Assembly: GCA_023131975.1 (NCBI GenBank)
Contig: JAGLYV010000045.1
Location: forward strand, 1-64,000
Source: Candidatus Krumholzibacteriia bacterium
GTDB taxonomy: Bacteria > Krumholzibacteriota > Krumholzibacteriia > Krumholzibacteriales > Krumholzibacteriaceae
Length of the DNA: 64,000 nucleotides
Direction of reading: 5' to 3'
Within the stretch, counting starts at the first letter, position 1. Each line of letters opens with the position of its first letter. Position numbers and translations under genes: made by a program. This document shows positions 53,463 through 62,696 of the stretch, in pieces. A model generated the notes under the pieces. It saw only the letters and a list, made by a program, of their open reading frames with translations. It was not told the origin of the DNA and made no database searches.

Positions 53463-55079
53463 TCAGGCTCCCTCGCCACTCAACAGGCCGGCTACGGCTG
53501 AAGCAGCCGAATCACATATTCCATAGGTAGTTATAATCTTTTTCTCCGTATCGATAAACCTTGAAACCCATGGCCAATCTGTCACCACTATCGTATCGAA
53601 TCCCTCTGTCAGACGATTGAGGTCTTCGACCGTGACAGGCCTGCGTCCCATCATGACCAGGACACCGGAAGGCTTTCCCTCCCGCGAACCGTAAGACAGG
53701 CTGAAGAACCTCATTGGTTCGCGTGAGTGGGGAGACAAACCTTCGAAAAGCGGTTCGAGGCCCCTGTCCGTAACTGGAACGGGGCCTTCCGCCCGGCCGG
53801 TCCCGGCTAACAGGGTCGAGATGAAACTTCCTGCCGTAAAATATGAAAAATCCTTTTCTTCCCCGCAAAATACTATCGGCGTTGAATCATCGAACGTGGG
53901 CTTACCCACCGATCCGACGCTGTCGGCAGCTCCTGTCACTATAACCGATACTCTCTCATACATTTCGTCCGAAGACTCCCATATCCTGTCTGACCCCGAC
54001 CTTCCAGCAGCTACGGCCCTGGACCTCAACTCGTCCACGCGGGGCCTCGACCGAGCCGATATATCATCGAACCGGTCATGCCAGAAATCCAGATCATCTT
54101 CAAGAAGAGGCAGCATCTCTTTGATCTCCGCGTAGACTTCCGCTGCCGGTCTCGAAAACAGAAGAATATCATTTCCCGCTTCCAGAACGGTCCTCAACAC
54201 ACAGGCTGGCTTGAGAAGACAGCCTTCCCCGGCGTAAAGTCCGGAAGCAGCTCCCATCAGCCCCCTGCCAGTCAGGATACCTGCCATTTCGAGGCCATCC
54301 GTGATAATAGCTCCATCGAAACCCAATTGTCCCCGCAGTAGATCGCCGATGATAAACGGATCGAGCGATGTGGGGAGAGAACGGTCAGCGGGCGCGATAT
54401 GCGCGGTCATCACCGTATCCGCTCCGGCCCTGATTCCCGACCTGAACGGTTCGATATCACTCTGTATCAACTCATCGGTCGTCTTTCCGACAATGGGCAG
54501 GACCAGATGGGAATCACCCGTAGTAGATCCATGCCCGGGAAAATGTTTTATCGATGTTAATATCCCTGTCTCTCTGAGCGCCACTACCGCCCTTTGAACC
54601 GCGTCACAGACGGGATCGGCAGATATATCGAATGCTCTGGTCCCGATGATGGGGTTGAGATACTCGGAATTAATGTCAGCCACGGGGCTCAGTGTCATAT
54701 TGATACCACAGGAAAGCATCCTCAGCGCCGTCTCCCTGAATATTTCTTCCAGAATTCCCTTCTCTCCAGCCAGTGACTCTGCTCTGAGCAGAGACATCTG
54801 TGAAGGGGGCGCTCCGATCGCCTGGGCCAGGACAGAGGTCCGTCCTCCTTCATGATCCGCCATGATAAGGGGGACCAGGCCTGAAGCATCCATGATGATA
54901 TCTGATACTTCAGAAGCCAACCCTTTCAACTGGTCCGCATCCGCGACATTGCGAGCAAAGAAAATCACTCCGGCTGGCGGAAAAGCAGCCAGGAGTTCCC
55001 TTTCCCGGTCGGTGAGGACGGTCCCTTCGAGGCCGACCACGATAAGGGGCGAAAGTCTACTGATGATATCATTGATCAT
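53463..55079 (-). CDS. nagZ: NagZ-like beta-N-acetylhexosaminidase (GH3)
   Basis: The 538-residue protein has the GH3 N-terminal domain with the NagZ hallmark KHFPGHGSTTGDSHLVLP (catalytic His/Asp loop), GVIFFARNVAD, MADHEGGRTSVL and NMTLSPVADINS, plus AIITDGLEMAGI with the nucleophile Asp. Residues about 350-538 form an extra C-terminal domain absent from the approximately 340-residue E. coli enzyme. NagZ removes GlcNAc from GlcNAc-anhydroMurNAc peptides in peptidoglycan recycling. It overlaps the SpoIID-like gene by 4 nt. No signal peptide, so cytoplasmic. Confidence 0.9.
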   Translation of the reverse strand: MINDIISRLSPLIVVGLEGTVLTDRERELLAAFPPAGVIFFARNVADADQLKGLASEVSDIIMDASGLVPLIMADHEGGRTSVLAQAIGAPPSQMSLLRAESLAGEKGILEEIFRETALRMLSCGINMTLSPVADINSEYLNPIIGTRAFDISADPVCDAVQRAVVALRETGILTSIKHFPGHGSTTGDSHLVLPIVGKTTDELIQSDIEPFRSGIRAGADTVMTAHIAPADRSLPTSLDPFIIGDLLRGQLGFDGAIITDGLEMAGILTGRGLMGAASGLYAGEGCLLKPACVLRTVLEAGNDILLFSRPAAEVYAEIKEMLPLLEDDLDFWHDRFDDISARSRPRVDELRSRAVAAGRSGSDRIWESSDEMYERVSVIVTGAADSVGSVGKPTFDDSTPIVFCGEEKDFSYFTAGSFISTLLAGTGRAEGPVPVTDRGLEPLFEGLSPHSREPMRFFSLSYGSREGKPSGVLVMMGRRPVTVEDLNRLTEGFDTIVVTDWPWVSRFIDTEKKIITTYGICDSAASAVAGLLSGEGA

Positions 55080-56425
55080 CGATCTGGTCCCTGTCCATTC
55101 TGATAGATTCTTTCGATAGTTATACCCGGATAGTAATGGAGCAGTATCTCCCTGAAATCATACCCTTCCTCGGCCATCTTGATCGCCCCGTTCTGGCACA
55201 TGCCTGTACCATGTCCATTCCCGGCCCCCTTTAATGAAACGGAAGCAACCCTTCCACCCGACCTGGTAACTTTCATCTTGAATAGTGTGCTTCGGAGGAT
55301 CGACCCGCTGGCTGACTTGGGTCTCATCACCCACCTTAACCTGTCTCCCTCGACCCTGTACCTGCCCCTGTCAGTCACAAAGACGAGAGCCTTGACCCGG
55401 CCGCTCTTCGAAAGGCCGTCTACCTTTATATCGACAAGCCTGGAAAATGGCACGACGCGATTGCCCAGCTCGGCAGGCAGGGTCTTCTTGAGAATCTGCA
55501 GAAGAGCCCGACCGTCCCAGCTGTGCTCCCACCTGAAATGCCCTGAATCACGACAGAAAGACTTTTTCCCACGGCCTTCCGAATCCCTGCTGCCGTATAG
55601 ATACGGAAAATCAGCTTTCCAGGGCCACCCATCCCGGATATCGGCCGTATGCCCCCCACAGCAGGAACTGTAGTAGGCGGTGATCACCCTGCCATTCCAC
55701 AATCCGACGAGTCCCCTGGTCTCATCGACCGCCGCCGACGCTTCGGCATTTTCACCACCGATTCCCCTGTAGACCTGGTCCATGATCGTCGCTTTCAGAT
55801 CATATGGAGAATCTTTCTTTTCTTCGAGCTTCCCCATCGCGTAGGAACGGGCCGCGACGGCCTGCACCCTGTATGCCTCATACTGGCCTTTGCGGAGATA
55901 TCCTATCTCCGACGGAAGCACCCCCTTGATATAGTCGTCTACACCTATCAGGTTGATCGCCTGAATACGGCTGCCCGTGTTCCTCAGAAGAAGATCCCCT
56001 CTATATGTCTTTCCCTCGATACTGAAATCCATACCGGAATCCGGTCTGATCACGATCCGGGAAGAGCTGGCGATCATCCGGCCGCCCCCGGCTATTTTGA
56101 CTTCCTTTCCCTTTCGGGCAATATCGAGTCGGCCCCGAATATCGATCTTCGTTTGCGAGTTGGCCCTTCCGGTCACATCTGACCCGGCCACCTCTACGCG
56201 GGCCCCATCTACTTCGACCCTTATCCTGTCCGAAGTCTCCAGGATCAGGACCCGGACCCGGGGCGAACGGTCAGCTTCCGTATGGACTGAAGGTACGGTC
56301 CCGGATACCGCCGATTGCTCATCGGGTGCTTCCGGGTCTCCCGAGATATAGACAGGTTTCGGCCTTCCACACGAAATGACCGCCGCGAGAGCGAGTATAG
56401 CTATTCCCACAATTGCATGTCTCAT
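55076..56425 (-). CDS. SpoIID/LytB-domain lipoprotein
   Basis: From the ATG at 56425 (AAAGG upstream) the protein has a lipoprotein signal (ALAAVISCGRPKP). The SpoIID core follows: LRNTGSRIQAINLIGVDDYIKGVLPSEIGY, YRVQAVAARSYAMGKLE, TRGLVGLWNGRVITAYYSSCCGG and the late GAGNGHGTGMCQNGAIKMAEEGYDF. SpoIID enzymes are lytic transglycosylases acting on denuded glycan strands. The VDDYIKGVLPSEIG and GHG-x-GMxQ motifs are those of the family. A WHATEVER-type amidase partner is not seen. Sits between an AnmK-like gene and nagZ, making a peptidoglycan turnover cluster. Confidence 0.88.
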   Translation of the reverse strand: MRHAIVGIAILALAAVISCGRPKPVYISGDPEAPDEQSAVSGTVPSVHTEADRSPRVRVLILETSDRIRVEVDGARVEVAGSDVTGRANSQTKIDIRGRLDIARKGKEVKIAGGGRMIASSSRIVIRPDSGMDFSIEGKTYRGDLLLRNTGSRIQAINLIGVDDYIKGVLPSEIGYLRKGQYEAYRVQAVAARSYAMGKLEEKKDSPYDLKATIMDQVYRGIGGENAEASAAVDETRGLVGLWNGRVITAYYSSCCGGHTADIRDGWPWKADFPYLYGSRDSEGRGKKSFCRDSGHFRWEHSWDGRALLQILKKTLPAELGNRVVPFSRLVDIKVDGLSKSGRVKALVFVTDRGRYRVEGDRLRWVMRPKSASGSILRSTLFKMKVTRSGGRVASVSLKGAGNGHGTGMCQNGAIKMAEEGYDFREILLHYYPGITIERIYQNGQGPDR

Positions 56426-56481
56426 CAAACAGCCTTTCACGTGATAGTTTCACTGGAGGGGGGAGCTGTGGCCAGAAAGGC

Positions 56482-57135
56482 TCAGGCAGGATAATAGAAC
56501 TCTCCGTAAAGACCGGCTCTCTCCCTGTCCCCGGAATCCGCCTCTTCAGCTTCCACCCCGTCGCTGTACACGGATTCATTGGCCATAAGGGCCACCGCGA
56601 CAGCTTCGCTGGCTTCCAGGTCGATCTCGAGCTTCTCCATGATCTCTCCAACCATTTCCCTCAGGATAGGCTCCACGATATCGAGTTCCGGGCCCTTGCC
56701 ATTCTCCAGCCCTATCCTGAACCGACTCGCCACTATACAACCGGTCATCTCGCTGATCACCGAAGGATCCTCGGGGAGCCGTTTACCCGCTATTTCCACA
56801 CATTTGACCCCCAGCACATCTACATCTTCCGGTTCCAGCTGGATATCGTCGAAAAGGGTCTGAAAAAGGCCGTTTATCTGGTGGATAAGGAGAAAATTAA
56901 TGCCGGCTATCTCCTCTGAATCGAAATCGTCCTTCCTGCCAAGCGCTTCCAGCGCGGCGACAAGTTCCCCGGGAAGTTCGACATTATCGAACGAATAGAT
57001 ATCTATTAGAGTATCGTCTCCCCTGCCCGAGACTTCCACGATGGCGGCAGAGATACTCCGGTTATTGTTTCCGGCTTCTATCCCGACGATCAACCGATTA
57101 CTCCTGCTCCTGAGCTCTTCCAGGCGCGTATCCAA
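56482..57135 (-). CDS. Shortened AnmK-like protein (anhydro-MurNAc kinase relative)
   Basis: The 217-residue protein has pieces resembling both ends of AnmK. The N-terminus LIVGIEAGNNNRSISAAIVEV corresponds to the GxMSGTSxDGxD nucleotide loop, and VDVLGVKCVEIAGKRLPEDP to the IGxHGQTxxHxP segment. PSVISEMTGCIVASRFRIG corresponds to the IAxxTGIxVVxDFR segment, and the end GEFYYPA to LGxIFPA. The middle part with the GGQGAPL and NIGGIAN motifs is missing, so kinase activity is doubtful. AnmK (about 370 residues) phosphorylates anhydro-MurNAc. The start is TTG with GGAGGT upstream. Its place beside SpoIID-like and NagZ genes supports a role in the same pathway. The family match is by eye and moderate. 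Confidence 0.5.
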   Translation of the reverse strand: MDTRLEELRSRSNRLIVGIEAGNNNRSISAAIVEVSGRGDDTLIDIYSFDNVELPGELVAALEALGRKDDFDSEEIAGINFLLIHQINGLFQTLFDDIQLEPEDVDVLGVKCVEIAGKRLPEDPSVISEMTGCIVASRFRIGLENGKGPELDIVEPILREMVGEIMEKLEIDLEASEAVAVALMANESVYSDGVEAEEADSGDRERAGLYGEFYYPA

Positions 57136-57301
57136 GTCCCGACCTCCGTTTGTTTACAAACTGATCCTTCCAGGACCATTCTAGTGGGGAAGAGTTCGCG
57201 AGGTAAAGAGATTTCTTGAGTATCTCACCGTGCGGGCAAGCGGAATCTAAAATCGTTCTTTTCGCAATTGACGATGAGTGACTACTATTGACGACGAGTA
57301 A

Positions 57302-60300
57302 CTACTCGAGTTTCACCGAGATAGACTGAAGTCTCGTATCCCTGCCGTCCTTGACCATTTCGAGAAGTATGATATAGCTGCCGTTGGCAATGCGGTCACC
57401 GGCCATATCCCTGCCGTCCCAGTAGATCACGTTCGGAGCGCCATAATCGGCAGCTTCGAGCATATCCGAAGGAACGGGCAGAATCCTGATCAGCCGACCA
57501 CTGACATTATATATCTTTATGCTTCCCGAATCGGCGGGGAAGTTCAGGGTATAACATATGTTCGTACCGGTATTGAACGGGTTGGGGAAATTGTAACTGT
57601 TCACGACCAGTCCGCTCCCCGATATCATGAAGGTGAACTCGACCGAATGCTGCCCCACATATACCGAAAATGTATGGCTGCCGCCCGAAAAGACGGCGTC
57701 GAAAGTCCCTTCCCAGTGTGTCGAGTCGGCCCAGTCCGGCACTCCCAGATTCGCTCCGGTAAACTCTATTCCGTCAAGTTCCAGAAGAGGCGGTTCCTGC
57801 AGATATACGGGAAGATCGATCACGATACGGAACTCACCCTCCGACGGAGCTTCTCCCCCGGGGAATATCTCAATATTACTACCATGAAAAAGCCTGACTC
57901 CGGTCTCCACCTTCAATTCGATACTGCCCGCTTCCGTCCCCTCGGGGGTCAGAACCGAAAACAGCAGGGAATGATCGTCGAGCGAGACCTCGTAGTCGAT
58001 CTCCGCCGACCAGCTTCTCGGCCAGGTCAGAGCTTCGTCACCAAGCCGCGTTATCTCCATGTCGCCCGTCAAATCCTCCCCGTCTACCTCGAACTTCACC
58101 CCTCCCAGTCCCACCACATCCGTAGCGGTAAATCTCAGTCGGCCGACGTTAGAGCTGTTTCCCGATCTCAGTGTGTCGCTGTCCAGCGTGACCCAACCGT
58201 CACCCCAGTCGGCCTCCACGGCCATATTGGGAGGCCCGGCATCGATCGTCAGCATCGGATCACCCAGTAGTACGTACCGGAACGTCTGGTCAAAGCCATA
58301 ATAGGTAGTACCGATATGTTCGATCTCGGCCATGGTCATCATTTCACCCAGGACCCAGTGTGCTCCGGTCCCGGTTCTGGAAGGCGGGATCGAGTCCGAC
58401 GGCGGTGTCTTGAAAATATGATCGTGAAGCGTGTCGAAGAGATACTCGTTCTGGTCCAGGACCTCAAACCCCGAGCTGGCATATGCTCCCACGGCTCCGG
58501 ACCGGGATTTGAAAAGCATCTGTTCGGTTATACAGTCCCCGTTTGGCCCATCGGTGAGCCTTCCGAGCTCGGAGACAAGGGCAAACTGGCTGATATGGCA
58601 TCCCGCACCGAGAAAAATGAAATTCCTGGCTGCTGTGAGCTGATTGAGGTCCCTGTACTGGCTGAACATCGAGAATCCGGACTCGCTGCTCAGATGCGCC
58701 CTGTGAGCGTGCCCCTGAAAGGAAAAGAAGAGGGCTCCTTCGTTCAACCTGTCGAGAAGGTATGGAGTGAAATATGTCCTCGCCGAATCTGTCGCTTCGC
58801 TGAATACCGCGACGCCCGATTCGCCGATCTCATGAGCCCCGTCTGTCCATCTGGAAAGGAAAAGACGCCCCACATCGAATCCGCCGGGAAGCGCGTCCTC
58901 TATCGCCAGGGCTATCCTCTCCATCCCCTGTTCGAAGTGGAGTTCTCCCGACTTGAACCGGTAGTTGGGATAGTCGGACCAGGCATCGTCGGCGAACAGA
59001 ACGACATTCCTTCTCCATCCATCATCATCTTCCGTACCCTCGTATCCCCTGATCTTGGTCATCAGCGCCCTGAGCTCGATACTGCTCCCCACCGGAAGCC
59101 GCCCGAGAAAGACATCGGGATACCCGCTCTCCGGCCATGTCTCGTCCAGATACGTATAATACTTGTCAGTGGCGATCACTTCATCGTCATAGAAACTCCC
59201 GATCACATCTACGCTGTAAGTAAATGGCGGTATAAAGTCAGGTGGCGTTCCCCTGAGCGGACTGGGATCGTAGAATATCTGTTTGTGGTCTTCGTTCCCG
59301 TCTCCCACCAGGACCACATACTCGACTCCCCAGTTATCGAACCCATACTTGATAAATCGTCTGATCGCCTCGCTCGATTTCAATCCTCCATTGAACTCGT
59401 CATATATGTCTTCGATATTGACGGTAAGGGTCCTGAACCCCATACCTTCCCTCCAGGCCACATAGTCTGCCAGCACGGTTTCGGCCGGAGGGAGAAAATC
59501 CGGGTGGGAGATGACGAGAGCATCGAAAGGGCCACCCTCGGCAATGAGAGACACAGGATCGGCCACCGAGATCCAGTCACCCTGGATGTGTCCGCCCGCC
59601 CCCCTGCCGAGAAATACGAATCTCGAGTCGGATGAAACCTCGAATTTCAGGGTCGCCGAGAACGAAGTGGTATTGTCCTGAAAATTTCCCTTGGGGACAT
59701 CATAAAAAACAGGCGCGTAGGGGTCTGATATGTCGATGACATATCCTTCATCGATATCAAGGCCAGTGACCTCCATCTCCTGGACTGGCAGGGTGGTCTT
59801 CAAAGTGAACTCAAGCATATTGTCTGACGAGGCAAATCCAGCGGAATAATCTATCGTGAAATCGTTCACGGTAAAACCCCACGAAGTCCCACTTGAGATA
59901 AGCAGTTCGTTTTCTCCGTCCACAAGGTATCCCGAGGAAAGTCCGCTGAAAGTGTAAACCTCGTTGTTCATACCGGATACTTCATCAGAACCGATATCGT
60001 ACGTACCCGACGAATTTCTCAACTGGAAGGTCAGGAACTGGTGAAGAATGAGTTTGTTCAGGCCCATAAGACGTATAGTCAGGTCGAATGTCGAAAGTGG
60101 CTCGGGATCGTTCAGGGTAAACGGCATTACTGCCTGGGCAGATACGGGCTCCTTGAGAAAATAGAAATCTTCAGTCCCCGCGTTGATATTGTTCTCGTAC
60201 CAGGTATCCTTCCTCTCGATGACGGTTGCATCGAATACGGTAACAGACAGGCCCGTGCCTGTCGGCATGGTCGACTCCGCCATCAGGACTCCGGGAATGT

Positions 60301-61384
60301 CCTCCTCGAGCCAGATGACATTAAAATCCGTATGAGAGGCATAGACATCTCCCGCCTCTACATCGTCCTTGATACCGTACGAATGGAATATGACCAGATC
60401 GTCCCCCGAAAAGATATCGGGCGACGAAGATCCTCCTTTTACGATATGTATGGGGATATCGACTTTCCTGACAAGACCGGGTTCGGTCCCGTCGTAATAA
60501 TATTTTTTCAGAGCAAACCCGGTATTCGAAAGGTCGGGTGAAAGGCCTGCCGCTATCAGAGAATCCGCCCTGATCGAGTATAGTCCCGTCTCGGGTATCC
60601 TGATCTTGAGCCTTTTGCCTGCTTCAAAGGGGGATCTTACGAATCGACGGCTTTTCACCGGCAGAGCGTGTCTCTCTACGTCCAGGGGATTCACCAGGAG
60701 ATCATCGTACAGATTCTTCCAGCCATCCGAGATCTTTATCCCTTCGCCAACCGGGACCATCTCCGCCCGATCGACTCCTGTCGAAACGACTATTACCCTG
60801 ATCTTCGTCGCCACAGCAAAACGGTCACCGACGCTGAATACGGGGTTGACCCTTACGGGAAAGACCCTCTGACGCCCCATAAAAGAGGGCTTGCCGCCTG
60901 CGACCTTTTCGAGTCTGATCTGACCATCCCACGGATCGTCTGCTGTAAAAAACTCTGTCAGCGCTGTGCCGTCCTCTCCCTCAACCAGTCTCTTTCCGGG
61001 AACCCTGTACAGATCGAGTATGCCCAGGTCCTCCTGTGAGACGATGCTCCATTCGACGCGGACATCCCCCGTGGCTGGAACAGCCACAAGAAAGGTCCGT
61101 CCCGGAATCTCTGCCGCGCCCTCCGGAGAGAATGTGCCATATCCATCTATCCTGAACCTTACAGTTCCATCTTCCCTTCTCTCGATATCGATAGCAGGGA
61201 CATCGATCTCGAAAACGACCGATGAGATATCAGAAGAGACAAGCCGCGTTCCCGCACCCATCAGAGTCGAAAGCAATAAAGGCAAACTGACTATTACCAG
61301 CAGGACCGCTCTCGTGATCGGTCTGAAAGAGAGAGGATATATTGACAAGTGTAATCTCCTGTTCCAGGGGGGAATTTGCAGCAT
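57302..61384 (-). CDS. Gingipain-like C25 peptidase with FlgD-like C-terminal domain
   Basis: The 1360-residue protein has a signal region (AVLLVIVSLPLLLSTLMGA) and a propeptide-like start (FSPEGAAEIPGRTFLVAVPATG). The C25 catalytic domain runs from about residue 640 to 1060. It includes LVISHPDFLPPAETVLADYV, YVVLVGDGNEDHK and FLGRLPVGS, the catalytic His in FFSFQGHAHRAH (near 893), and the Cys in IFLGAGCHISQF (near 927). Ig-like modules follow, then SYNFPNPFNTGTNICY and the FlgD-like fold. The size and layout resemble the type IX sortase PorU, but PorU does not normally carry a sorting domain. It might be a sortase or a secreted protease. Confidence 0.8.
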   Translation of the reverse strand: MLQIPPWNRRLHLSIYPLSFRPITRAVLLVIVSLPLLLSTLMGAGTRLVSSDISSVVFEIDVPAIDIERREDGTVRFRIDGYGTFSPEGAAEIPGRTFLVAVPATGDVRVEWSIVSQEDLGILDLYRVPGKRLVEGEDGTALTEFFTADDPWDGQIRLEKVAGGKPSFMGRQRVFPVRVNPVFSVGDRFAVATKIRVIVVSTGVDRAEMVPVGEGIKISDGWKNLYDDLLVNPLDVERHALPVKSRRFVRSPFEAGKRLKIRIPETGLYSIRADSLIAAGLSPDLSNTGFALKKYYYDGTEPGLVRKVDIPIHIVKGGSSSPDIFSGDDLVIFHSYGIKDDVEAGDVYASHTDFNVIWLEEDIPGVLMAESTMPTGTGLSVTVFDATVIERKDTWYENNINAGTEDFYFLKEPVSAQAVMPFTLNDPEPLSTFDLTIRLMGLNKLILHQFLTFQLRNSSGTYDIGSDEVSGMNNEVYTFSGLSSGYLVDGENELLISSGTSWGFTVNDFTIDYSAGFASSDNMLEFTLKTTLPVQEMEVTGLDIDEGYVIDISDPYAPVFYDVPKGNFQDNTTSFSATLKFEVSSDSRFVFLGRGAGGHIQGDWISVADPVSLIAEGGPFDALVISHPDFLPPAETVLADYVAWREGMGFRTLTVNIEDIYDEFNGGLKSSEAIRRFIKYGFDNWGVEYVVLVGDGNEDHKQIFYDPSPLRGTPPDFIPPFTYSVDVIGSFYDDEVIATDKYYTYLDETWPESGYPDVFLGRLPVGSSIELRALMTKIRGYEGTEDDDGWRRNVVLFADDAWSDYPNYRFKSGELHFEQGMERIALAIEDALPGGFDVGRLFLSRWTDGAHEIGESGVAVFSEATDSARTYFTPYLLDRLNEGALFFSFQGHAHRAHLSSESGFSMFSQYRDLNQLTAARNFIFLGAGCHISQFALVSELGRLTDGPNGDCITEQMLFKSRSGAVGAYASSGFEVLDQNEYLFDTLHDHIFKTPPSDSIPPSRTGTGAHWVLGEMMTMAEIEHIGTTYYGFDQTFRYVLLGDPMLTIDAGPPNMAVEADWGDGWVTLDSDTLRSGNSSNVGRLRFTATDVVGLGGVKFEVDGEDLTGDMEITRLGDEALTWPRSWSAEIDYEVSLDDHSLLFSVLTPEGTEAGSIELKVETGVRLFHGSNIEIFPGGEAPSEGEFRIVIDLPVYLQEPPLLELDGIEFTGANLGVPDWADSTHWEGTFDAVFSGGSHTFSVYVGQHSVEFTFMISGSGLVVNSYNFPNPFNTGTNICYTLNFPADSGSIKIYNVSGRLIRILPVPSDMLEAADYGAPNVIYWDGRDMAGDRIANGSYIILLEMVKDGRDTRLQSISVKLE

Positions 61385-61427
61385 GTTCTACGGGTAATTA
61401 TAACAGATGGAGCCAAAAGATACAAAA

Positions 61428-61456
61428 AAAAAGGACCCGGGTTACCGGGTCCTTTT
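61428..61456 (-). terminator. Rho-independent terminator after the small secreted protein gene
   Basis: On the minus strand, AAAAGGACCCGG and CCGGGTCCTTTT pair perfectly over 12 positions around a 4-nt loop, with a T-run (TTTTTTTTT) after the stem. It separates the small secreted gene from the C25 peptidase gene. Confidence 0.88.
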
Positions 61457-61479
61457 CAATATCAAAACTTTTTCAGCAT

Positions 61480-62043
61480 TTACTCGCTGATCAAGCTCTT
61501 GATAGCTCCCCAACTCGCCTCGTCGTTCGCAATGACGAATTCACAATCCATATTCAAACCAAAACTGTTCAGAACAGTCGCAGGTTCAATCGGATAATCC
61601 GGGAGAATACAATTCGCTATCTGAGGACCACCAGCATCGTCATGAGCTAAAATCGTAAAAAGACCCGCAACTGTATCCGTACTATAAATGGGAATCTGAA
61701 ATGTCCAGAACCAGTCGGTCTGACACATTCCAAAACATATACTCGCACCGGGAGCACCAATAGCGCTACCCATCGATACGGTCGCATCCGGATTCACTTC
61801 TGCAGCCTGAATAATCAGACCAGGGCCAACCGGAGCCTCGACCTTGTACTCAGCACACATCGCACCATTGTCATTGGGCTGAACCCAAGTCCATAGCGTG
61901 AATATATTGAATCCACCAGGATTATAAAAGTCACAAGCTTCGTGACTTGCATCTGTGTAAAGGCCAATATAAGCAATCGGTCCGGCGGCTACTGTGCCAG
62001 CAAACAGAGCGAGAGCTGCAACAATCATCAATATCTTCTTCAT
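61480..62043 (-). CDS. Small secreted protein, SWGAIKSL C-terminal motif family (copy 1)
   Basis: From the ATG at 62043 (GGGAGGGAG upstream) the protein is 187 residues. A signal peptide (LMIVAALALFAGTVAAG) precedes IAYIGLYTDASHEACDFYNP, LWTWVQPNDNGAMCAEYKV and AAEVNPDATVSMGSAIGAPG. The protein has four or more Cys and beta-rich composition. It ends DEASWGAIKSLISE. The next gene upstream encodes a close paralog. I recognise no named family; the fold looks like a small beta-sandwich. A secreted or surface function is inferred from the signal peptide. Confidence 0.75.
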   Translation of the reverse strand: MKKILMIVAALALFAGTVAAGPIAYIGLYTDASHEACDFYNPGGFNIFTLWTWVQPNDNGAMCAEYKVEAPVGPGLIIQAAEVNPDATVSMGSAIGAPGASICFGMCQTDWFWTFQIPIYSTDTVAGLFTILAHDDAGGPQIANCILPDYPIEPATVLNSFGLNMDCEFVIANDEASWGAIKSLISE

Positions 62044-62138
62044 ATTTCTCCCTCCCAAGTTGAACAAGTTGTTTAAAACAGGGGAATCTCCCGGGAAAGA
62101 GAGATTCCCACTTCAACTTTATCGATGACTGGACGTCA

Positions 62139-62696
62139 TCAGTTATTGATCAGGCTCTTGACCGCACCCCAACTGGCTGTCCCGGTGGCAACGACGCCAT
62201 CCTGGTTCAAACCGAACTTGGTAAATGGTGTGGCGGGCTCAATGGGATAATCAGGAAGGATACAATTCGCTACCTGAGGGCCACCAGCATCGACATGAGG
62301 GGCAAGCACGAAAAATCCAGGAACGGTGTCTGTACTATAAATGGGCACCCGAAATGTCCAGAACCAATCGGTCTGGCAGGCTCCAAAACATACACTCGCA
62401 CCGGGAGCACCAATAGCGCTACCCATCGATACGGTCACATCCGGATTCACTTCTGCAGCCTGAATAATCAGACCACTGGTCGTCGGTGGCACTATCTGGT
62501 ACTCGGCACACATTGCGCCGTTGTCACTGGGCAGAACCCAGGTCCACAGCGTGAACATATTGAATCCACCAGGATTAATGAACTCTTTTACAGCGTGTCC
62601 GGCGTCAGCGTACAGGCCTATATAGGCCACGGGACCAGCGCTCACGGTACCGGCAACAAGCATCAGAGCCATTGCAAGCATAATAACTTTTTTCAT
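62139..62696 (-). CDS. Small secreted protein, SWGAVKSL C-terminal motif family (copy 2)
   Basis: The 185-residue protein is a close paralog of the neighbour downstream. It has a signal peptide (VIMLAMALMLVAGTVSAG), then VAYIGLYADAGHAVKEFINP, CAEYQIVPPTTSGLIIQAAE, GSAIGAPGASVCFGACQTDW and the end TASWGAVKSLINN. AGGAG lies about 9 nt before its ATG. No promoter was fixed. Function unknown; the shared C-terminal segment may act in sorting. Confidence 0.75.
   Translation of the reverse strand: MKKVIMLAMALMLVAGTVSAGPVAYIGLYADAGHAVKEFINPGGFNMFTLWTWVLPSDNGAMCAEYQIVPPTTSGLIIQAAEVNPDVTVSMGSAIGAPGASVCFGACQTDWFWTFRVPIYSTDTVPGFFVLAPHVDAGGPQVANCILPDYPIEPATPFTKFGLNQDGVVATGTASWGAVKSLINN

Larger units (their letters stand above)
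61480..62696 (-). repeat. Tandem gene duplication (two paralogous genes)
   Basis: The genes at 61480-62043 and 62139-62696 are direct tandem copies about 653 bases apart. A block of roughly 75 bases including ACTCGCACCGGGAGCACC and ATCCGGATTCACTTCTGC is nearly identical, and most of the protein aligns without gaps. The signal peptides and the middle-to-C-terminal part match closely; the last about 20 residues have drifted. Confidence 0.85.

Noticed and set aside
58316-59635. Long plus-strand reading frame (about 440 codons) opposite the C25 peptidase gene
   Set aside because: Lies wholly within a well supported gene on the other strand and shows no recognizable domain or start signal.
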